Positions 26,074 to 34,705 of a stretch of DNA of 64,000 bases are shown here, piece by piece. Position numbers and translations under genes: made by a program. The stretch's first letter is position 1. Each line of letters opens with the position of its first letter. A model generated the notes under the pieces. That model saw nothing but the letters and a program-made list of their open reading frames with translations, was not told the origin of the DNA and searched no databases. The DNA lies in the NCBI RefSeq assembly GCF_001263415.1, contig NZ_LGTE01000010.1, positions 1-64,000 of the forward strand, in the 5' to 3' direction. The DNA is from Thermincola ferriacetica (lineage in GTDB: Bacteria; Bacillota; Thermincolia; Thermincolales; Thermincolaceae).

Positions 26074-27369
26074 ATGAAAAAAATCATCAAAAACGTTGAT
26101 GTATTGCCAATGACCGAAGAAGGCCTTGTGCTCAGGGATGCTGTAGTAGTTATTGAAGGGCACACGATAAAGTATGTCGGGGCGGCTGAAGGGCTGGAAG
26201 CAGGATGGGCTGCAGCCGAGGAAATTGACGGAGCCGGTATGCTTTTGCTACCTGGTTTTATCAATGCGCATACTCATGCGGCTATGACTTTGCTCCGGAG
26301 TTATGCCGACGATCTGCCCTTGATGCAGTGGCTGCAAGAGCGTATCTGGCCTTTGGAAGAAAAACTAACGGCAGAAGATGTATACTGGGGAACAAAACTC
26401 TGTATTTTAGAGATGATTAAGTCAGGTACCACAACTTTTGCCGATATGTATTTCTTTATGGAAGATGTGGCCAGGGCGGTAGAAGAAACGGGGATAAGAG
26501 CCTGCCTGTCAAGAGGAATGATAGGTGTTGCTCCTACCGGTCTCCAGGCGCTTGTAGAGAGCGAAGCGCTGATAGAAAAGTGGCAGGAGGGCGCCGATGG
26601 TAGAATAACTGTGATGCTTGGGCCTCACGCACCATATACATGCCCGCCCGATTACCTGGAAAAGGTGATGGCCCTGGCGGAAAAATATAAGGTCGGTATA
26701 CATATTCATCTATCTGAAACATTGCAGGAAAACAATGACATCAGGAAAATGTACGGGAAATCACCGGTAGCGCATTTAAACGACTTGGGACTGTTTGAGT
26801 ATCCGGTACTTGCTGCCCACTGTGTGCACGTCAGCCCGGAAGATATAAAAATTCTTCAAGCTAAAAAGGTCGGTGTCGCTCATAACCCGGAAAGCAATAT
26901 GAAATTGGCCTCGGGCATTGCTCCTGTTCCCGAAATGCTTGCTGCCGGGGTTGCCGTGGGATTGGGAACCGACGGAGCGGCCAGTAACAATAACCTGGAT
27001 ATGCTGGAAGAAATGAGATCTGCTGCTTTGCTGCACAAAGTTAATAAAATGGACCCCACTACGATACCTTCATATAAAGCCCTGGAAATGGCCACAACCG
27101 GTTCAGCTCAGGTAGTTGGCCTTGGGGACCAAGTGGGCAAAATTGCACCGGGTTATAAGGCGGATATGATTTTAATTAATACGGAGAAAGCTCATTTATA
27201 CCCGAAACACGACTATTTTGCCCATATTGTTTATGCTGCCCAGTCCTCTGATGTTGATACCGTAATAATTAACGGGAGTATCGTTATGAGAGGACGGGAA
27301 ATGACGTGTTGTGACGAAAAGGAAGTTCTTCGGCAGGCTCAACGCTGTGCGGAAAGATTGATCGGATAG
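26074..27369 (+). CDS. mtaD: 5-methylthioadenosine/S-adenosylhomocysteine deaminase
   Basis: MtaD is a metal-dependent amidohydrolase that deaminates MTA to MTI and SAH to S-inosylhomocysteine. The 431-residue product has the NAHTHAAMTLLRSYADDLPL metal motif, LGPHAPYTC, IHIHLSET, AAHCVHVS and GTDGAASNNNLDM. TATGGAGGGATTCCG precedes the ATG. It is the last gene of the cluster and supplies the 6-oxopurine nucleoside that the Asn-type MtnP protein would prefer. 5'-Deoxyadenosine is another possible substrate. Confidence 0.94.
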   Translation: MKKIIKNVDVLPMTEEGLVLRDAVVVIEGHTIKYVGAAEGLEAGWAAAEEIDGAGMLLLPGFINAHTHAAMTLLRSYADDLPLMQWLQERIWPLEEKLTAEDVYWGTKLCILEMIKSGTTTFADMYFFMEDVARAVEETGIRACLSRGMIGVAPTGLQALVESEALIEKWQEGADGRITVMLGPHAPYTCPPDYLEKVMALAEKYKVGIHIHLSETLQENNDIRKMYGKSPVAHLNDLGLFEYPVLAAHCVHVSPEDIKILQAKKVGVAHNPESNMKLASGIAPVPEMLAAGVAVGLGTDGAASNNNLDMLEEMRSAALLHKVNKMDPTTIPSYKALEMATTGSAQVVGLGDQVGKIAPGYKADMILINTEKAHLYPKHDYFAHIVYAAQSSDVDTVIINGSIVMRGREMTCCDEKEVLRQAQRCAERLIG

Positions 27370-27505
27370 AATGAAAAAAGATTAACCGTCAAGAAGTGAA
27401 GGAATTTTTAGTTGAAATTTAAAACGAGTTATGATAAAATTGCAACTGTCGTTGTTTTTCAATGTATTAAGATTTTTCAAAAAAAATAAAAAAGTTTTTA
27501 AAAAA

Positions 27506-27534
27506 GAAGGAATTTGTTTAAACCTGTCGAATAA
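27506..27534 (+). promoter_or_regulatory. Sigma-H-type promoter with overlapping 0A box
   Basis: GAAGGAATT (27506-27514), an 11-base spacer, then GTCGAATAA (27526-27534) matches the sigma-H consensus RnAGGAwWW-N11/12-RnnGAATww at every fixed base. A perfect Spo0A box, TGTCGAA, lies at 27525-27531 and overlaps the -10. The small gene at 27594 begins 60 bases downstream. Confidence 0.75.
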
Positions 27535-27593
27535 AATAATATATAAAACAAGTTAGTGAAGATTTTCACATTTGAGTAAGGAGGTGAAGGTGA

Positions 27594-27776
27594 ATGGCGG
27601 GGCGTAGGTTAGCATCCTTGCGCTTAGAGAGGAACCACTTAATTGACGAATGGAAAAGCAAGAAAGGTCCCGAAAGCGCAAAACTGCTGGTTAGAATTAT
27701 GGACTTAGACGATGATATTGATAGAGAAATTGATTACCTTCGCAAAAGAAACCTGAAAAAATTTGGTTCTTTTTAA
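27594..27776 (+). CDS. Small helical protein, Spo0E-like candidate
   Basis: The 60-residue product is highly charged and helical: LRLERNHLIDEWKSKKG, a turn, then a second helix with IMDLDDDIDREIDYL. This two-helix layout and size resemble Spo0E-type phosphatases of Spo0A~P. The hallmark SQxLD motif is not there; LDDDID is the nearest. AAGGAGGTG lies seven bases before the ATG. The sigma-H promoter and 0A box upstream place it in early sporulation. A terminator follows. Function stays open. Confidence 0.65.
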   Translation: MAGRRLASLRLERNHLIDEWKSKKGPESAKLLVRIMDLDDDIDREIDYLRKRNLKKFGSF

Positions 27777-27804
27777 TTGACTGGGATTGTGAATCTGAGT
27801 ACAT

Positions 27805-27833
27805 AAAAAAGAGGCTGAAAAAGCCTCTTTTTT
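27805..27833. terminator. Bidirectional terminator
   Basis: AGAGGCT (27810-27816) pairs with AGCCTCT (27822-27828), flanked by A6 and T5-6 runs, so it can end the small gene on plus and pit on minus. Confidence 0.9.
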
Positions 27834-27852
27834 ATGGTGCGCGTCTTGAGCT

Positions 27853-28842
27853 TTACCGGAAAAAGTTAATTATAAAAAATGCTATTGCTGCTACGATGGC
27901 AGAGAGTGGAGCCGTAAGGATCCAGGCATTAACAATATTTTTCGCCACGAACCATCTTACCGCCGACAGTCGTTGGGTAGAGCCTACACCCATGATGGAT
28001 GCCGATATAACGTGGGTAGTGCTGACAGGCTTTCCTAATAAAGAAGCAGCTATGATTACCAGCGCTGCCGATGACTCAGCGGCAAAACCGTGTACAGGTT
28101 CAAGGCGAATGATTCGGGAACCCATGGTTTTAATTATACGCCAGCCGCCCAGAGACGTACCTAACGCCATTGCCGTAGCGCAAGCAACAACGACTAAAGT
28201 CGGCACTTTAAACTCGGGGATGAGACCGGCGGATAATAATGCCGCCGTAATAATGCCCATTGATTTCTGGGCATCATTGGAACCATGACTAAAGGCCATA
28301 AATGCGGCGGATAAGATCTGTAGTTTGGAAAAGTATTTGTTAACGTTTCTATGGGACCAGTTGCCGACAAGAATAAAAATAAATTTCATGACCAAATAGG
28401 CAATAAGAAAACCTATGATTGGAGAGGTTATAAGGGGGATAAAGATCTTTTCTATTAAGCCTCTGACATTAAGAACGGCAAACCCCCGACTTGCCACTGC
28501 CGCTCCTGCCAGGCCGCCGATTAGAGCGTGGGAAGAACTGCTGGGTAGCCCGTAATACCAGGTGAAGAGGTTCCATATAATGGAGCCGGCTAGACCGGCT
28601 ATGAGGATTTCATTATTAATAAGCTTTGGGTCCACAATTCCGTTGCCGATGGTATGAGCCACTTCCGTACTCGCAAGCGCTCCCACAAAATTAAGGACTG
28701 CAGCCATTATAATTGCTTTGGCGGGCGTCAGTACTCTAGTAGATACGGAAGTGGCTATGGCATTAGCTGTATCGTGAAAACCGTTAATAAAATCAAAAAC
28801 CAGGGCAAGAATAATTACGAGGATGATTAAAAGATCAAGCAT
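27853..28842 (-). CDS. pit: PiT-family inorganic phosphate transporter
   Basis: A 329-residue integral membrane protein that should take up phosphate by ion symport. The two PiT signature repeats are visible: GFHDTANAIATSVSTRVLTP near the N-terminus and FSHGSNDAQKSMGII around residue 190. About ten hydrophobic segments are present. It overlaps its upstream partner, the DUF47 gene, by eight bases, and the pair is preceded by a PHO-box-like array at 29552-29595. Confidence 0.95.
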   Translation of the reverse strand: MLDLLIILVIILALVFDFINGFHDTANAIATSVSTRVLTPAKAIIMAAVLNFVGALASTEVAHTIGNGIVDPKLINNEILIAGLAGSIIWNLFTWYYGLPSSSSHALIGGLAGAAVASRGFAVLNVRGLIEKIFIPLITSPIIGFLIAYLVMKFIFILVGNWSHRNVNKYFSKLQILSAAFMAFSHGSNDAQKSMGIITAALLSAGLIPEFKVPTLVVVACATAMALGTSLGGWRIIKTMGSRIIRLEPVHGFAAESSAALVIIAASLLGKPVSTTHVISASIMGVGSTQRLSAVRWFVAKNIVNAWILTAPLSAIVAAIAFFIINFFR

Positions 28843-29464
28843 ATTTCACCACTACCCCGCGTATCAGTTTGGCCACCTTTTCACATCGGTCAAGGGCTGT
28901 TTCCAGTTGTTCGAAAACTTCTTTCCACTTGATAACCAAAATAGCATCATCGGCCTTTTTAAACAAATCGGCTACTCCGAACCTGTATATTTTGTCTCCT
29001 GCCGTTTCCAGTTTTTTAATCTCATAGCACAGGTCCATTATTTGGACGGTATTATTTTTGGTGTTTTTCAGGTAGTAAACTGATTGTTTAACTTTATCGG
29101 TAGCATCAACGAAAATGTCGACCATTTCTCTAAATTTCTGGATAGGAATTCCGGTTTCATAAATAACCATTTTTTCCACGGTACTGCAGATGGAATCTAA
29201 TATTTCGTCCAGTTCCCTGGCCAAACTATAGATGTCTTCCCGGTCGAAAGGGGTTATAAAAGTTTGGTTCAGCTTGTCTATAATTTGTTCGGTCACTTTA
29301 TCACCCTTTTGCTCAACGGCTACGAGTTCGTCGAGCCGTTCTTCCATAGCTTCATGCCTGGACATCATATCCTTTAAAAGCAGAGCGCCTTCATGTAAGA
29401 TGTCTGCGGATTCTTCGAAAAGTCTAAAAAACTTATCATCCTCGGACCTGAACATTTTAAACAT
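28835..29464 (-). CDS. DUF47 family phosphate transport accessory protein
   Basis: The 209-residue helical protein belongs to the DUF47/YkaA family, related to PhoU and usually paired with PiT. It begins FRSEDDKFFRLFEESADIL and shows the conserved EQKGDKVTEQIIDKLNQTFITPFDREDIYSLARELDEILD region. Its role is thought to be control or assembly of the transporter. ATG at 29464 has the SD almost touching it; the second ATG at 29455 has better spacing and gives MFRSEDDK, like the relatives. Confidence 0.92.
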   Translation of the reverse strand: MFKMFRSEDDKFFRLFEESADILHEGALLLKDMMSRHEAMEERLDELVAVEQKGDKVTEQIIDKLNQTFITPFDREDIYSLARELDEILDSICSTVEKMVIYETGIPIQKFREMVDIFVDATDKVKQSVYYLKNTKNNTVQIMDLCYEIKKLETAGDKIYRFGVADLFKKADDAILVIKWKEVFEQLETALDRCEKVAKLIRGVVVKYA

Positions 29465-29551
29465 ATTCCTTCCCCCGTAAACTTAAATTTTAGACAATAG
29501 TCTGAAAAGATTGTTAAAATTACACGAATAATTATTGTTCTTCTAGAATTG

Positions 29552-29595
29552 TTGATTTCCTGTTAATTCATTGTTAAATTTATGTTAACATTATG
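29552..29595 (+). promoter_or_regulatory. PHO-box-like array of four 11-base direct repeats
   Basis: TTGATTTCCTG, TTAATTCATTG, TTAAATTTATG and TTAACATTATG follow each other without gaps. This matches the PhoP pattern of TTAACA-like hexamers with five-base spacing. The array lies about 90 bases upstream of the DUF47-pit start and reads on the opposite strand. Phosphate-starvation control of pit is the inference. Confidence 0.7.
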
Positions 29596-29642
29596 GCCCG
29601 GATTGCCGGTCCGGCGGGTAGATAAAAAAAATTAAAGATTAC

Positions 29643-29671
29643 TTGACAATTAATATAGCCTGTTATAAAAT
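29643..29671 (+). promoter_or_regulatory. Promoter of the ylxM-ffh operon
   Basis: TTGACA (29643-29648) and TAAAAT (29666-29671) with 17 bases between; the overlapping TATAAA has only 15. ylxM starts 50 bases downstream. Confidence 0.8.
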
Positions 29672-29720
29672 CAAGTATGTGTAAAGGAAAATCCCTTGAC
29701 ACATAAGAGGGTGAAAGAGG

Positions 29721-30071
29721 TTGGACAAACTCGGTTGGATTTCACTGCTCCTGGATTTTTATGGCCCACTGTTGACGGATAAACAATTTGCATACATGGA
29801 AATGTACTATAATAATGATTTGTCGCTTGGTGAAATAGCGGAAGAACATTCCGTAAGTCGGCAGGCGGTTTACGACATAATAAAGCGGGGCGAAAAAATC
29901 CTTGAGGAATACGAAAACAAATTGGGGTTAGTGAAAAAGTTTAATAAAGAACGGGAAAAACTTAACCAGGTAGCAAAAATTATCGCGGAATTAAAAAGAA
30001 ACCATAAAAACGATGAATTGGACCGGGCTTTAAAATTATTGGCTGAAGTTGTCGAAATGGAAACCCGCTAG
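29721..30071 (+). CDS. ylxM: YlxM/p13-like SRP-associated protein
   Basis: The UPF0122 protein is a small sigma-70 region 4-like helix-turn-helix protein encoded ahead of ffh and thought to affect SRP GTPase activity. The 116-residue product has LLLDFYGPLLTDKQFAYMEMYY and LGEIAEEHSVSRQAVYDII. The start is TTG at 29721. A charged helical tail follows. It is the first gene of the ffh-rpsP-rimM-trmD block. Confidence 0.93.
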   Translation: MDKLGWISLLLDFYGPLLTDKQFAYMEMYYNNDLSLGEIAEEHSVSRQAVYDIIKRGEKILEEYENKLGLVKKFNKEREKLNQVAKIIAELKRNHKNDELDRALKLLAEVVEMETR

Positions 30072-30150
30072 TATATGAATCGACTAATTGATGAAAATAA
30101 ACATAAATATCCAACAGAGTAAAGACCCGAATTTATAGGGAGGTCTAAAT

Positions 30151-31503
30151 ATGATATTCGAAAGCTTGGCTGAACGGCTGCAAAATACCTTCAAAAAACT
30201 TAAAGGTAAGGGAAAACTGGATGAAAAAGATGTTGACGAAGCCATGCGGGAGGTCAGGGTAGCCCTCCTGGAGGCCGATGTCAACTATAAGGTTGTAAAA
30301 GATTTTGTAAAAAAAGTCAAGGAACGGGCTATCGGGGCTGAGGTTTTAGGAAGCCTAACCCCTGGTCAGCAGGTTATTAAAATTGTCAATGATGAATTAA
30401 CTGAATTGATGGGAGGTACCCAAAGTAAAATTACGATTTCTTCCAAGCCGCCCACGGTGGTTATGTTGGTGGGCCTGCAAGGAGCCGGGAAAACGACAAC
30501 CGTAGGGAAATTGGGGAATCAATTGCGGAAACAGGGAAGGCGCCCTTTGCTTGTGGCAGCGGATGTATACCGGCCTGCTGCAATCAAGCAGTTGAAAGTA
30601 TTGGGCGAACAATTGAATATTCCTGTTTTTAGTCTGGGAGATAAAACCAACCCTGTTGATATTGCCAAAGCTGCCGTTGAACATGCCAAATCTTATGGGA
30701 ATGACATGGTGCTTATCGACACTGCCGGACGGCTGCATATCAACGAAGAGTTGATGGAGGAACTGAAAAACATCAAGGAAAGCGTCAAACCGCACGAAAT
30801 ATTGTTTGTCATGGATGCCACCACCGGCCAGGATGCTGTAAATGTGGCCAAGACCTTTGATGAACAGCTTGGTATTGACGGAGTCATTATTACCAAGCTC
30901 GATGGTGATACCCGTGGCGGTGCTGCTTTATCAGTAAAAGCAGTCACGGGCAAACCTATAAAATTTGTCGGAATGGGCGAAAAACTTGATGCCCTTGAGC
31001 CCTTTTTCCCTGATCGGATGGCTTCCCGTATTTTGGGTATGGGAGACGTTTTAAGCTTGATTGAAAAGGCCCAGTCAACCCTTGATGCCAATAAAGCTCG
31101 TGAATTGCAGCAAAAAATTAAGTCCCAGGATTACAACTTGGAGGATTTTTTGGAGCAGATGCGCCAGGTACGTAAAATGGGACCATTAGACCAGATTTTG
31201 GGTATGCTGCCGGGGATGGGAAATCTGAAACAATTAAAAGATGTGCAGGTTGATGAAAAAGAAATGCTGCATATCGAAGCCATCATTCAATCAATGACCC
31301 CGGAAGAAAGGCGTAACCCCTCCATCATCAAAGATAGCCGGAAAAAGAGGATTGCGAAGGGGAGCGGCACCAAAGTCAGCGATGTAAACAAACTTCTTAA
31401 GCAGTTTGACCAAACTAAGAAAATGATGAAACAAATGATGGGTATGGAAAAAATGTTGAAGAAGCGTAAAGGTGGGGGCTTTAAGCTTCCATTTTTCAAA
31501 TAA
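30151..31503 (+). CDS. ffh: Signal recognition particle protein Ffh
   Basis: Ffh binds signal peptides and 4.5S RNA and delivers ribosomes to FtsY. The 450-residue protein has N domain, G domain ([43 protein letters not shown]) and a Met-rich M domain ending [19 protein letters not shown], with the RNA-binding [17 protein letters not shown] precedes the ATG. Confidence 0.98.
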   Translation: MIFESLAERLQNTFKKLKGKGKLDEKDVDEAMREVRVALLEADVNYKVVKDFVKKVKERAIGAEVLGSLTPGQQVIKIVNDELTELMGGTQSKITISSKPPTVVMLVGLQGAGKTTTVGKLGNQLRKQGRRPLLVAADVYRPAAIKQLKVLGEQLNIPVFSLGDKTNPVDIAKAAVEHAKSYGNDMVLIDTAGRLHINEELMEELKNIKESVKPHEILFVMDATTGQDAVNVAKTFDEQLGIDGVIITKLDGDTRGGAALSVKAVTGKPIKFVGMGEKLDALEPFFPDRMASRILGMGDVLSLIEKAQSTLDANKARELQQKIKSQDYNLEDFLEQMRQVRKMGPLDQILGMLPGMGNLKQLKDVQVDEKEMLHIEAIIQSMTPEERRNPSIIKDSRKKRIAKGSGTKVSDVNKLLKQFDQTKKMMKQMMGMEKMLKKRKGGGFKLPFFK

Positions 31504-31550
31504 AGTATATAATGTGAAAAAATTGTAAGATTATATAAGGAGGTGAAAAC

Positions 31551-31799
31551 ATGGCAACCAGAATCCGCTTGCGCAGAATGGGCGCCAAGAAAAATCCTTT
31601 TTACAGGATAGTGGTGGCCGATAAGAGGGCCCCGAGAGACGGCGCCTTTATCGAGGAAATTGGTTATTACAATCCCTTGAAGGACCCTGCTGTTATAGAG
31701 GTTAATAAAGAAAAGGCTGTTGAATGGCTGAACAAGGGTGCACAACCTTCTGATACTGTCAGGTCACTTTTTACCAAAGTAGGAATAATTAATAAATAA
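31551..31799 (+). CDS. rpsP: 30S ribosomal protein S16
   Basis: S16 is an early-binding small-subunit protein. The 82-residue product begins [19 protein letters not shown] and has [30 protein letters not shown] is well placed. It follows ffh by 47 bases, the usual Firmicutes order. Confidence 0.98.
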   Translation: MATRIRLRRMGAKKNPFYRIVVADKRAPRDGAFIEEIGYYNPLKDPAVIEVNKEKAVEWLNKGAQPSDTVRSLFTKVGIINK

Positions 31800-31828
31800 T
31801 TGTCTTTGGTTTTTCGGGGGGTGCAACC

Positions 31829-32056
31829 ATGAAGGAATTACTTGATTACTTAGCACGGTCCCTTGTGGATAACCCGGATCAGGTGCAAATTAATGTAGTT
31901 GAGGGAGATAAATCTCTCGTTTTGGAATTGAAAGTCGCCCCTGAAGATATGGGTAAGGTTATTGGCAAACAAGGTAGAATTGCTAAGGCTATCAGAACAG
32001 TTATCAAAGCTGCTGCTGCTAAAGAAGGCAAAAAGGTTATGGTTGAAATTATATAA
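31829..32056 (+). CDS. khpA: KH domain RNA-binding protein KhpA
   Basis: KhpA is a 75-residue single KH domain protein that acts with KhpB in RNA-based control of cell division and envelope genes in other Firmicutes. The KH core GKVIGKQGRIAKAIRTV is intact. It lies between rpsP and the ylqD-rimM pair, its normal place. Three hairpins follow it. Confidence 0.95.
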   Translation: MKELLDYLARSLVDNPDQVQINVVEGDKSLVLELKVAPEDMGKVIGKQGRIAKAIRTVIKAAAAKEGKKVMVEII

Positions 32057-32062
32057 CCCAAA

Positions 32063-32098
32063 GGAGGGGCTGGTTTCAGCCCCTTACTCCTATTTTTT
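32063..32098 (+). terminator. Terminator-like hairpin after khpA
   Basis: GGGGCTG and CAGCCCC flank a GTTT loop, with an outer AGGA..TCCT extension, followed by ATTTTTTAAT. It may reduce read-through into ylqD. Confidence 0.8.
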
Positions 32099-32113
32099 AA
32101 TATTTAGGAAATT

Positions 32114-32202
32114 ATGCTTTGAGGTAAAATTGTGGATAACCTCAAAGCATGATTTCCGGATATCAACAAAAGTTTCCTTGAGGTTTCAATAGAAACTTTT
32201 GT
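32114..32202 (+). other. Two further hairpins before ylqD
   Basis: ATGCTTTGAGGT (32114-32125) pairs with ACCTCAAAGCAT (32139-32150) over 12 bp. ACAAAAGTTTC (32166-32176) pairs with GAAACTTTTGT (32192-32202) over 11 bp and is followed by TCTTTGTT. With the GC-rich hairpin at 32063 they fill the 180-base gap between khpA and ylqD. Confidence 0.7.
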
Positions 32203-32237
32203 TCTTTGTTATCTTATGTGTTGGGTGGGGTCTTGTT

Positions 32238-32672
32238 TTGGATAGTTTGACTATTTTGCGTCAGGTTACAGTAAAGGCGAAGGTTACGGAAAAATTCAAA
32301 AATACTATGGCAGCGCAAATCCAGGATGCGATCAGAAAAATTGATTTGGAGTTGCAGAATATCGATTTTCAACTGAAACGCACGGTGGCCGAATTAGAAA
32401 AACAAAATCCTGCAGGCATTCCTGCTGCGAAAAAACATTTTCAGGACGAAAGGGAAAAAAGGACCAAGGCCAGGGAACAACTGACGGAACAAATTAAGCA
32501 GATTGGTAAACTTGCTATTGGTTCAGAGATTATCCAGGGTACATTGGATACCCTTGCCGAAATAAAAGTGGGCGATAACTGGCAGGATATATTTAACGTA
32601 GAGGTTGTTGTATGTGATGACCGTATAATAGAAATACGGAGGAGAACTATCGGTAATGGAACAGGCAACTAA
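32238..32672 (+). CDS. ylqD: YlqD family protein
   Basis: A 144-residue protein of the YlqD family, function unknown, found between khpA and rimM in Firmicutes. It has a short N-terminal beta part (LTILRQVTVKAKVTEKFK), a long coiled coil (about 30-100, ELQNIDFQLKRTVAELEKQ) and a C-terminal beta part ending EVVVCDDRIIEIR. TTG at 32238 follows GGGTGGGG by seven bases; the upstream in-frame start at 32199 lies within a hairpin. It overlaps rimM by 17 bases. Confidence 0.85.
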   Translation: MDSLTILRQVTVKAKVTEKFKNTMAAQIQDAIRKIDLELQNIDFQLKRTVAELEKQNPAGIPAAKKHFQDEREKRTKAREQLTEQIKQIGKLAIGSEIIQGTLDTLAEIKVGDNWQDIFNVEVVVCDDRIIEIRRRTIGNGTGN

Positions 32673-33180
32673 AAAGTTGATTGCTATCGGCAAGATTATA
32701 AATACTCATGGGCACAAGGGGGAAGTGAAGGTATTTCCTTTAACCGATGATCCCAGGAGGATGGAAGAACTAGAGAAGGTATATTTTACTTCAGGAGAGT
32801 CAACAAGGGAGTTAACCATCAAACAGGTAAGATACCATAAAAATTTTGTTGTCCTAAGTTTTGAGGAAATAAAAGACATGAATGCAGCGGAACTGCTAAA
32901 AAACGGGGAAATTTGCATTACCAAGGATGAACTGCGTTCATTACCGGAAGGCAGTTATTATATTTTTGATATTATCGGCTTAAATGTATTCACCAATGAA
33001 GGTAGATATCTGGGCGAAGTCACTGATGTAATTCAAACGGGGGCTAACGATGTTTATGAAGTCAGAGACAGTAAAAGCGGTAAACATTATTTAATACCTG
33101 CTTTAAAGCAGATAGTAAAAAGTATAGATACGGAAAAAAAAGAGATGATAATTTGCCCAATGGAAGGGCTGTTAGAATAG
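32656..33180 (+). CDS. rimM: 16S rRNA processing protein RimM
   Basis: RimM helps mature the 30S head and binds S19. The 174-residue product has [21 protein letters not shown] at the N-terminus and a PRC-barrel C-terminal domain ([22 protein letters not shown], followed by [10 protein letters not shown]). GGAGGA upstream of the ATG lies inside the ylqD end, so the two are coupled. Confidence 0.97.
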   Translation: MEQATKKLIAIGKIINTHGHKGEVKVFPLTDDPRRMEELEKVYFTSGESTRELTIKQVRYHKNFVVLSFEEIKDMNAAELLKNGEICITKDELRSLPEGSYYIFDIIGLNVFTNEGRYLGEVTDVIQTGANDVYEVRDSKSGKHYLIPALKQIVKSIDTEKKEMIICPMEGLLE

Positions 33181-33202
33181 ATGCACGAGTTCGGTGGTTG
33201 CT

Positions 33203-33982
33203 ATGAGGTTTGATATACTGACCCTTTTTCCGGAAATGTTTGTGGGACCTTTTGGAGCAAGCATTATAAAGCGGGCGGTAGAGAAAGGATTAATTGAAAT
33301 ACATACTACTAATATTAGGGATTTTGCTGAGGACAAGCACCGGATTGTAGATGATTATCCCTTCGGCGGTGGCGCCGGAATGGTTATGAAACCTGAACCG
33401 ATATTTAAAGCTGTAGAATCCCTTAGGCCGGAAAAAGGGAGAAGCCAAGTCATTCTCTTGTCTCCCCAAGGGATAGTGTACAAGCAGGAAATAGCCAGAA
33501 AGCTTTCGCAATACGGCCATATTGTTTTGATTTGCGGCCATTACGAAGGTGTCGATGAACGAATTAAATCACTTATTGATATGGAATTATCTATCGGTGA
33601 TTACATACTTACCGGCGGGGAGTTGGCGGCCATGGTGGTAGTTGATTCCGTGGCGCGATTAATTCCCGGTGTTCTCGGTGACGAGGAATCAGCAAAGGAA
33701 GAATCCTTTTCCAATAACCTACTGGAGTATCCGCACTATACGCGACCCCGTGAATTTAGGGGCATGTCTGTACCTGACATTTTATTGAGCGGGAACCATG
33801 AAAAAATCAGAGCCTGGAGGCTAAAGCAGTCTTTGCTAAAGACTCTGCAGATGCGACCGGATCTGCTTTCCGAAGACCGTTTAACGCCCGAGCAGCGCAA
33901 GCTTTTGGCTGAAGAGATAGGGGCAGAAGATAATAAACGGGTTAAAAAGATTACCAATACAGGGGATGACCACAGTGAGTAG
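33203..33982 (+). CDS. trmD: tRNA (guanine-N1-)-methyltransferase
   Basis: TrmD methylates G37 of tRNAs and prevents frameshifting. The 259-residue SPOUT enzyme has [42 protein letters not shown] and [15 protein letters not shown], the knot that binds SAM. The ATG at 33203 gives the normal N-terminus [12 protein letters not shown]; a GTG at 33194 only adds three residues. Its end overlaps the next methyltransferase. Confidence 0.98.
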   Translation: MRFDILTLFPEMFVGPFGASIIKRAVEKGLIEIHTTNIRDFAEDKHRIVDDYPFGGGAGMVMKPEPIFKAVESLRPEKGRSQVILLSPQGIVYKQEIARKLSQYGHIVLICGHYEGVDERIKSLIDMELSIGDYILTGGELAAMVVVDSVARLIPGVLGDEESAKEESFSNNLLEYPHYTRPREFRGMSVPDILLSGNHEKIRAWRLKQSLLKTLQMRPDLLSEDRLTPEQRKLLAEEIGAEDNKRVKKITNTGDDHSE

Positions 33983-34550
33983 TGCGCCAAAATTATATAT
34001 CGGTTTACTTCATTATCCGGTATACAACAAAAATATGAACGTTATTACCACCTCAATTACCAATTTGGATATTCATGATATTGCCCGAACAGCCTGTACT
34101 TATGATATAGCCAGGTATTATGTCATTCATCCTCTTGAAACCCAGCGGCGTTTGATTGGCGACATCCTTAATTACTGGCAGGAAGGGTACGGGGCGAGTT
34201 ACAACCCAGACCGCAAAGAGGCCTTTCAAAGGGTAAAACTCATAGATACTTTGGACTCTGCCATGCAGGAAATTGAAAAAGTTGAAGGGCAGGTTCCCAA
34301 ATTAATAACTACCGATGCCCGGATATACCCCAATACTATTTCTTACAAGGAAATGAGGAAATTGTTGGATACGGGTGATCCTTATCTGCTATTATTTGGT
34401 ACGGGCTGGGGGATAGAAAAAGAAACTATGCTGAAATCTGATTATATCCTTGAACCTATATATGGCGCCGGTCCATATAACCATTTGAGTGTGCGCAGCG
34501 CAGTAGCAATTATTCTGGACAGGCTTAAAGGAACACCATGGTGGGAATAA
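33975..34550 (+). CDS. SPOUT-type RNA methyltransferase (COG4752-like)
   Basis: A 191-residue protein beginning [32 protein letters not shown], with [14 protein letters not shown] and [17 protein letters not shown]. This matches the RNA methyltransferase family that follows trmD in Clostridia and is fused to it in a few thermophiles. The substrate is not established. GTG at 33975 has AGGGG nine bases upstream; ATG at 33966 touches that SD. It overlaps the trmD end by eight bases. Confidence 0.8.
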   Translation: MSSAPKLYIGLLHYPVYNKNMNVITTSITNLDIHDIARTACTYDIARYYVIHPLETQRRLIGDILNYWQEGYGASYNPDRKEAFQRVKLIDTLDSAMQEIEKVEGQVPKLITTDARIYPNTISYKEMRKLLDTGDPYLLLFGTGWGIEKETMLKSDYILEPIYGAGPYNHLSVRSAVAIILDRLKGTPWWE

Positions 34551-34563
34551 CTAATATTAAACC

Positions 34564-34592
34564 TTGTGTTTTCCATATGGCTATGCTATAAT
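34564..34592 (+). promoter_or_regulatory. Promoter for rplS
   Basis: TTGTGT (34564-34569), 17-base spacer, TATAAT (34587-34592). It sits right after the methyltransferase stop and gives rplS its own transcript. Confidence 0.8.
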
Positions 34593-34597
34593 ATCTC

Positions 34598-34704
34598 TTG
34601 TTAGTTTCTCATAACGCAGTTTTAAAATGCGCTTCTTTGTATGACGGATGGTCCTCTGCCGTAAAAGACGGTCACGAACATCTATGTGGGAAGGGGGTAC
34701 ATAG
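34598..34704 (+). promoter_or_regulatory. rplS 5' leader, candidate L19 leader RNA
   Basis: About 105 bases of untranslated leader separate the promoter and the rplS ATG. CGCA/TGCG and CCGT/ACGG stems can form. Firmicutes rplS is known to have an autoregulatory leader; whether this is that RNA needs a covariance search. Confidence 0.5.
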
Positions 34705-34705
34705 A

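Noticed and set aside
34598..34705. N-terminal extension of rplS from 34598
   Set aside because: It covers the untranslated leader; L19 has no such extension and the ATG at 34706 has a strong SD.
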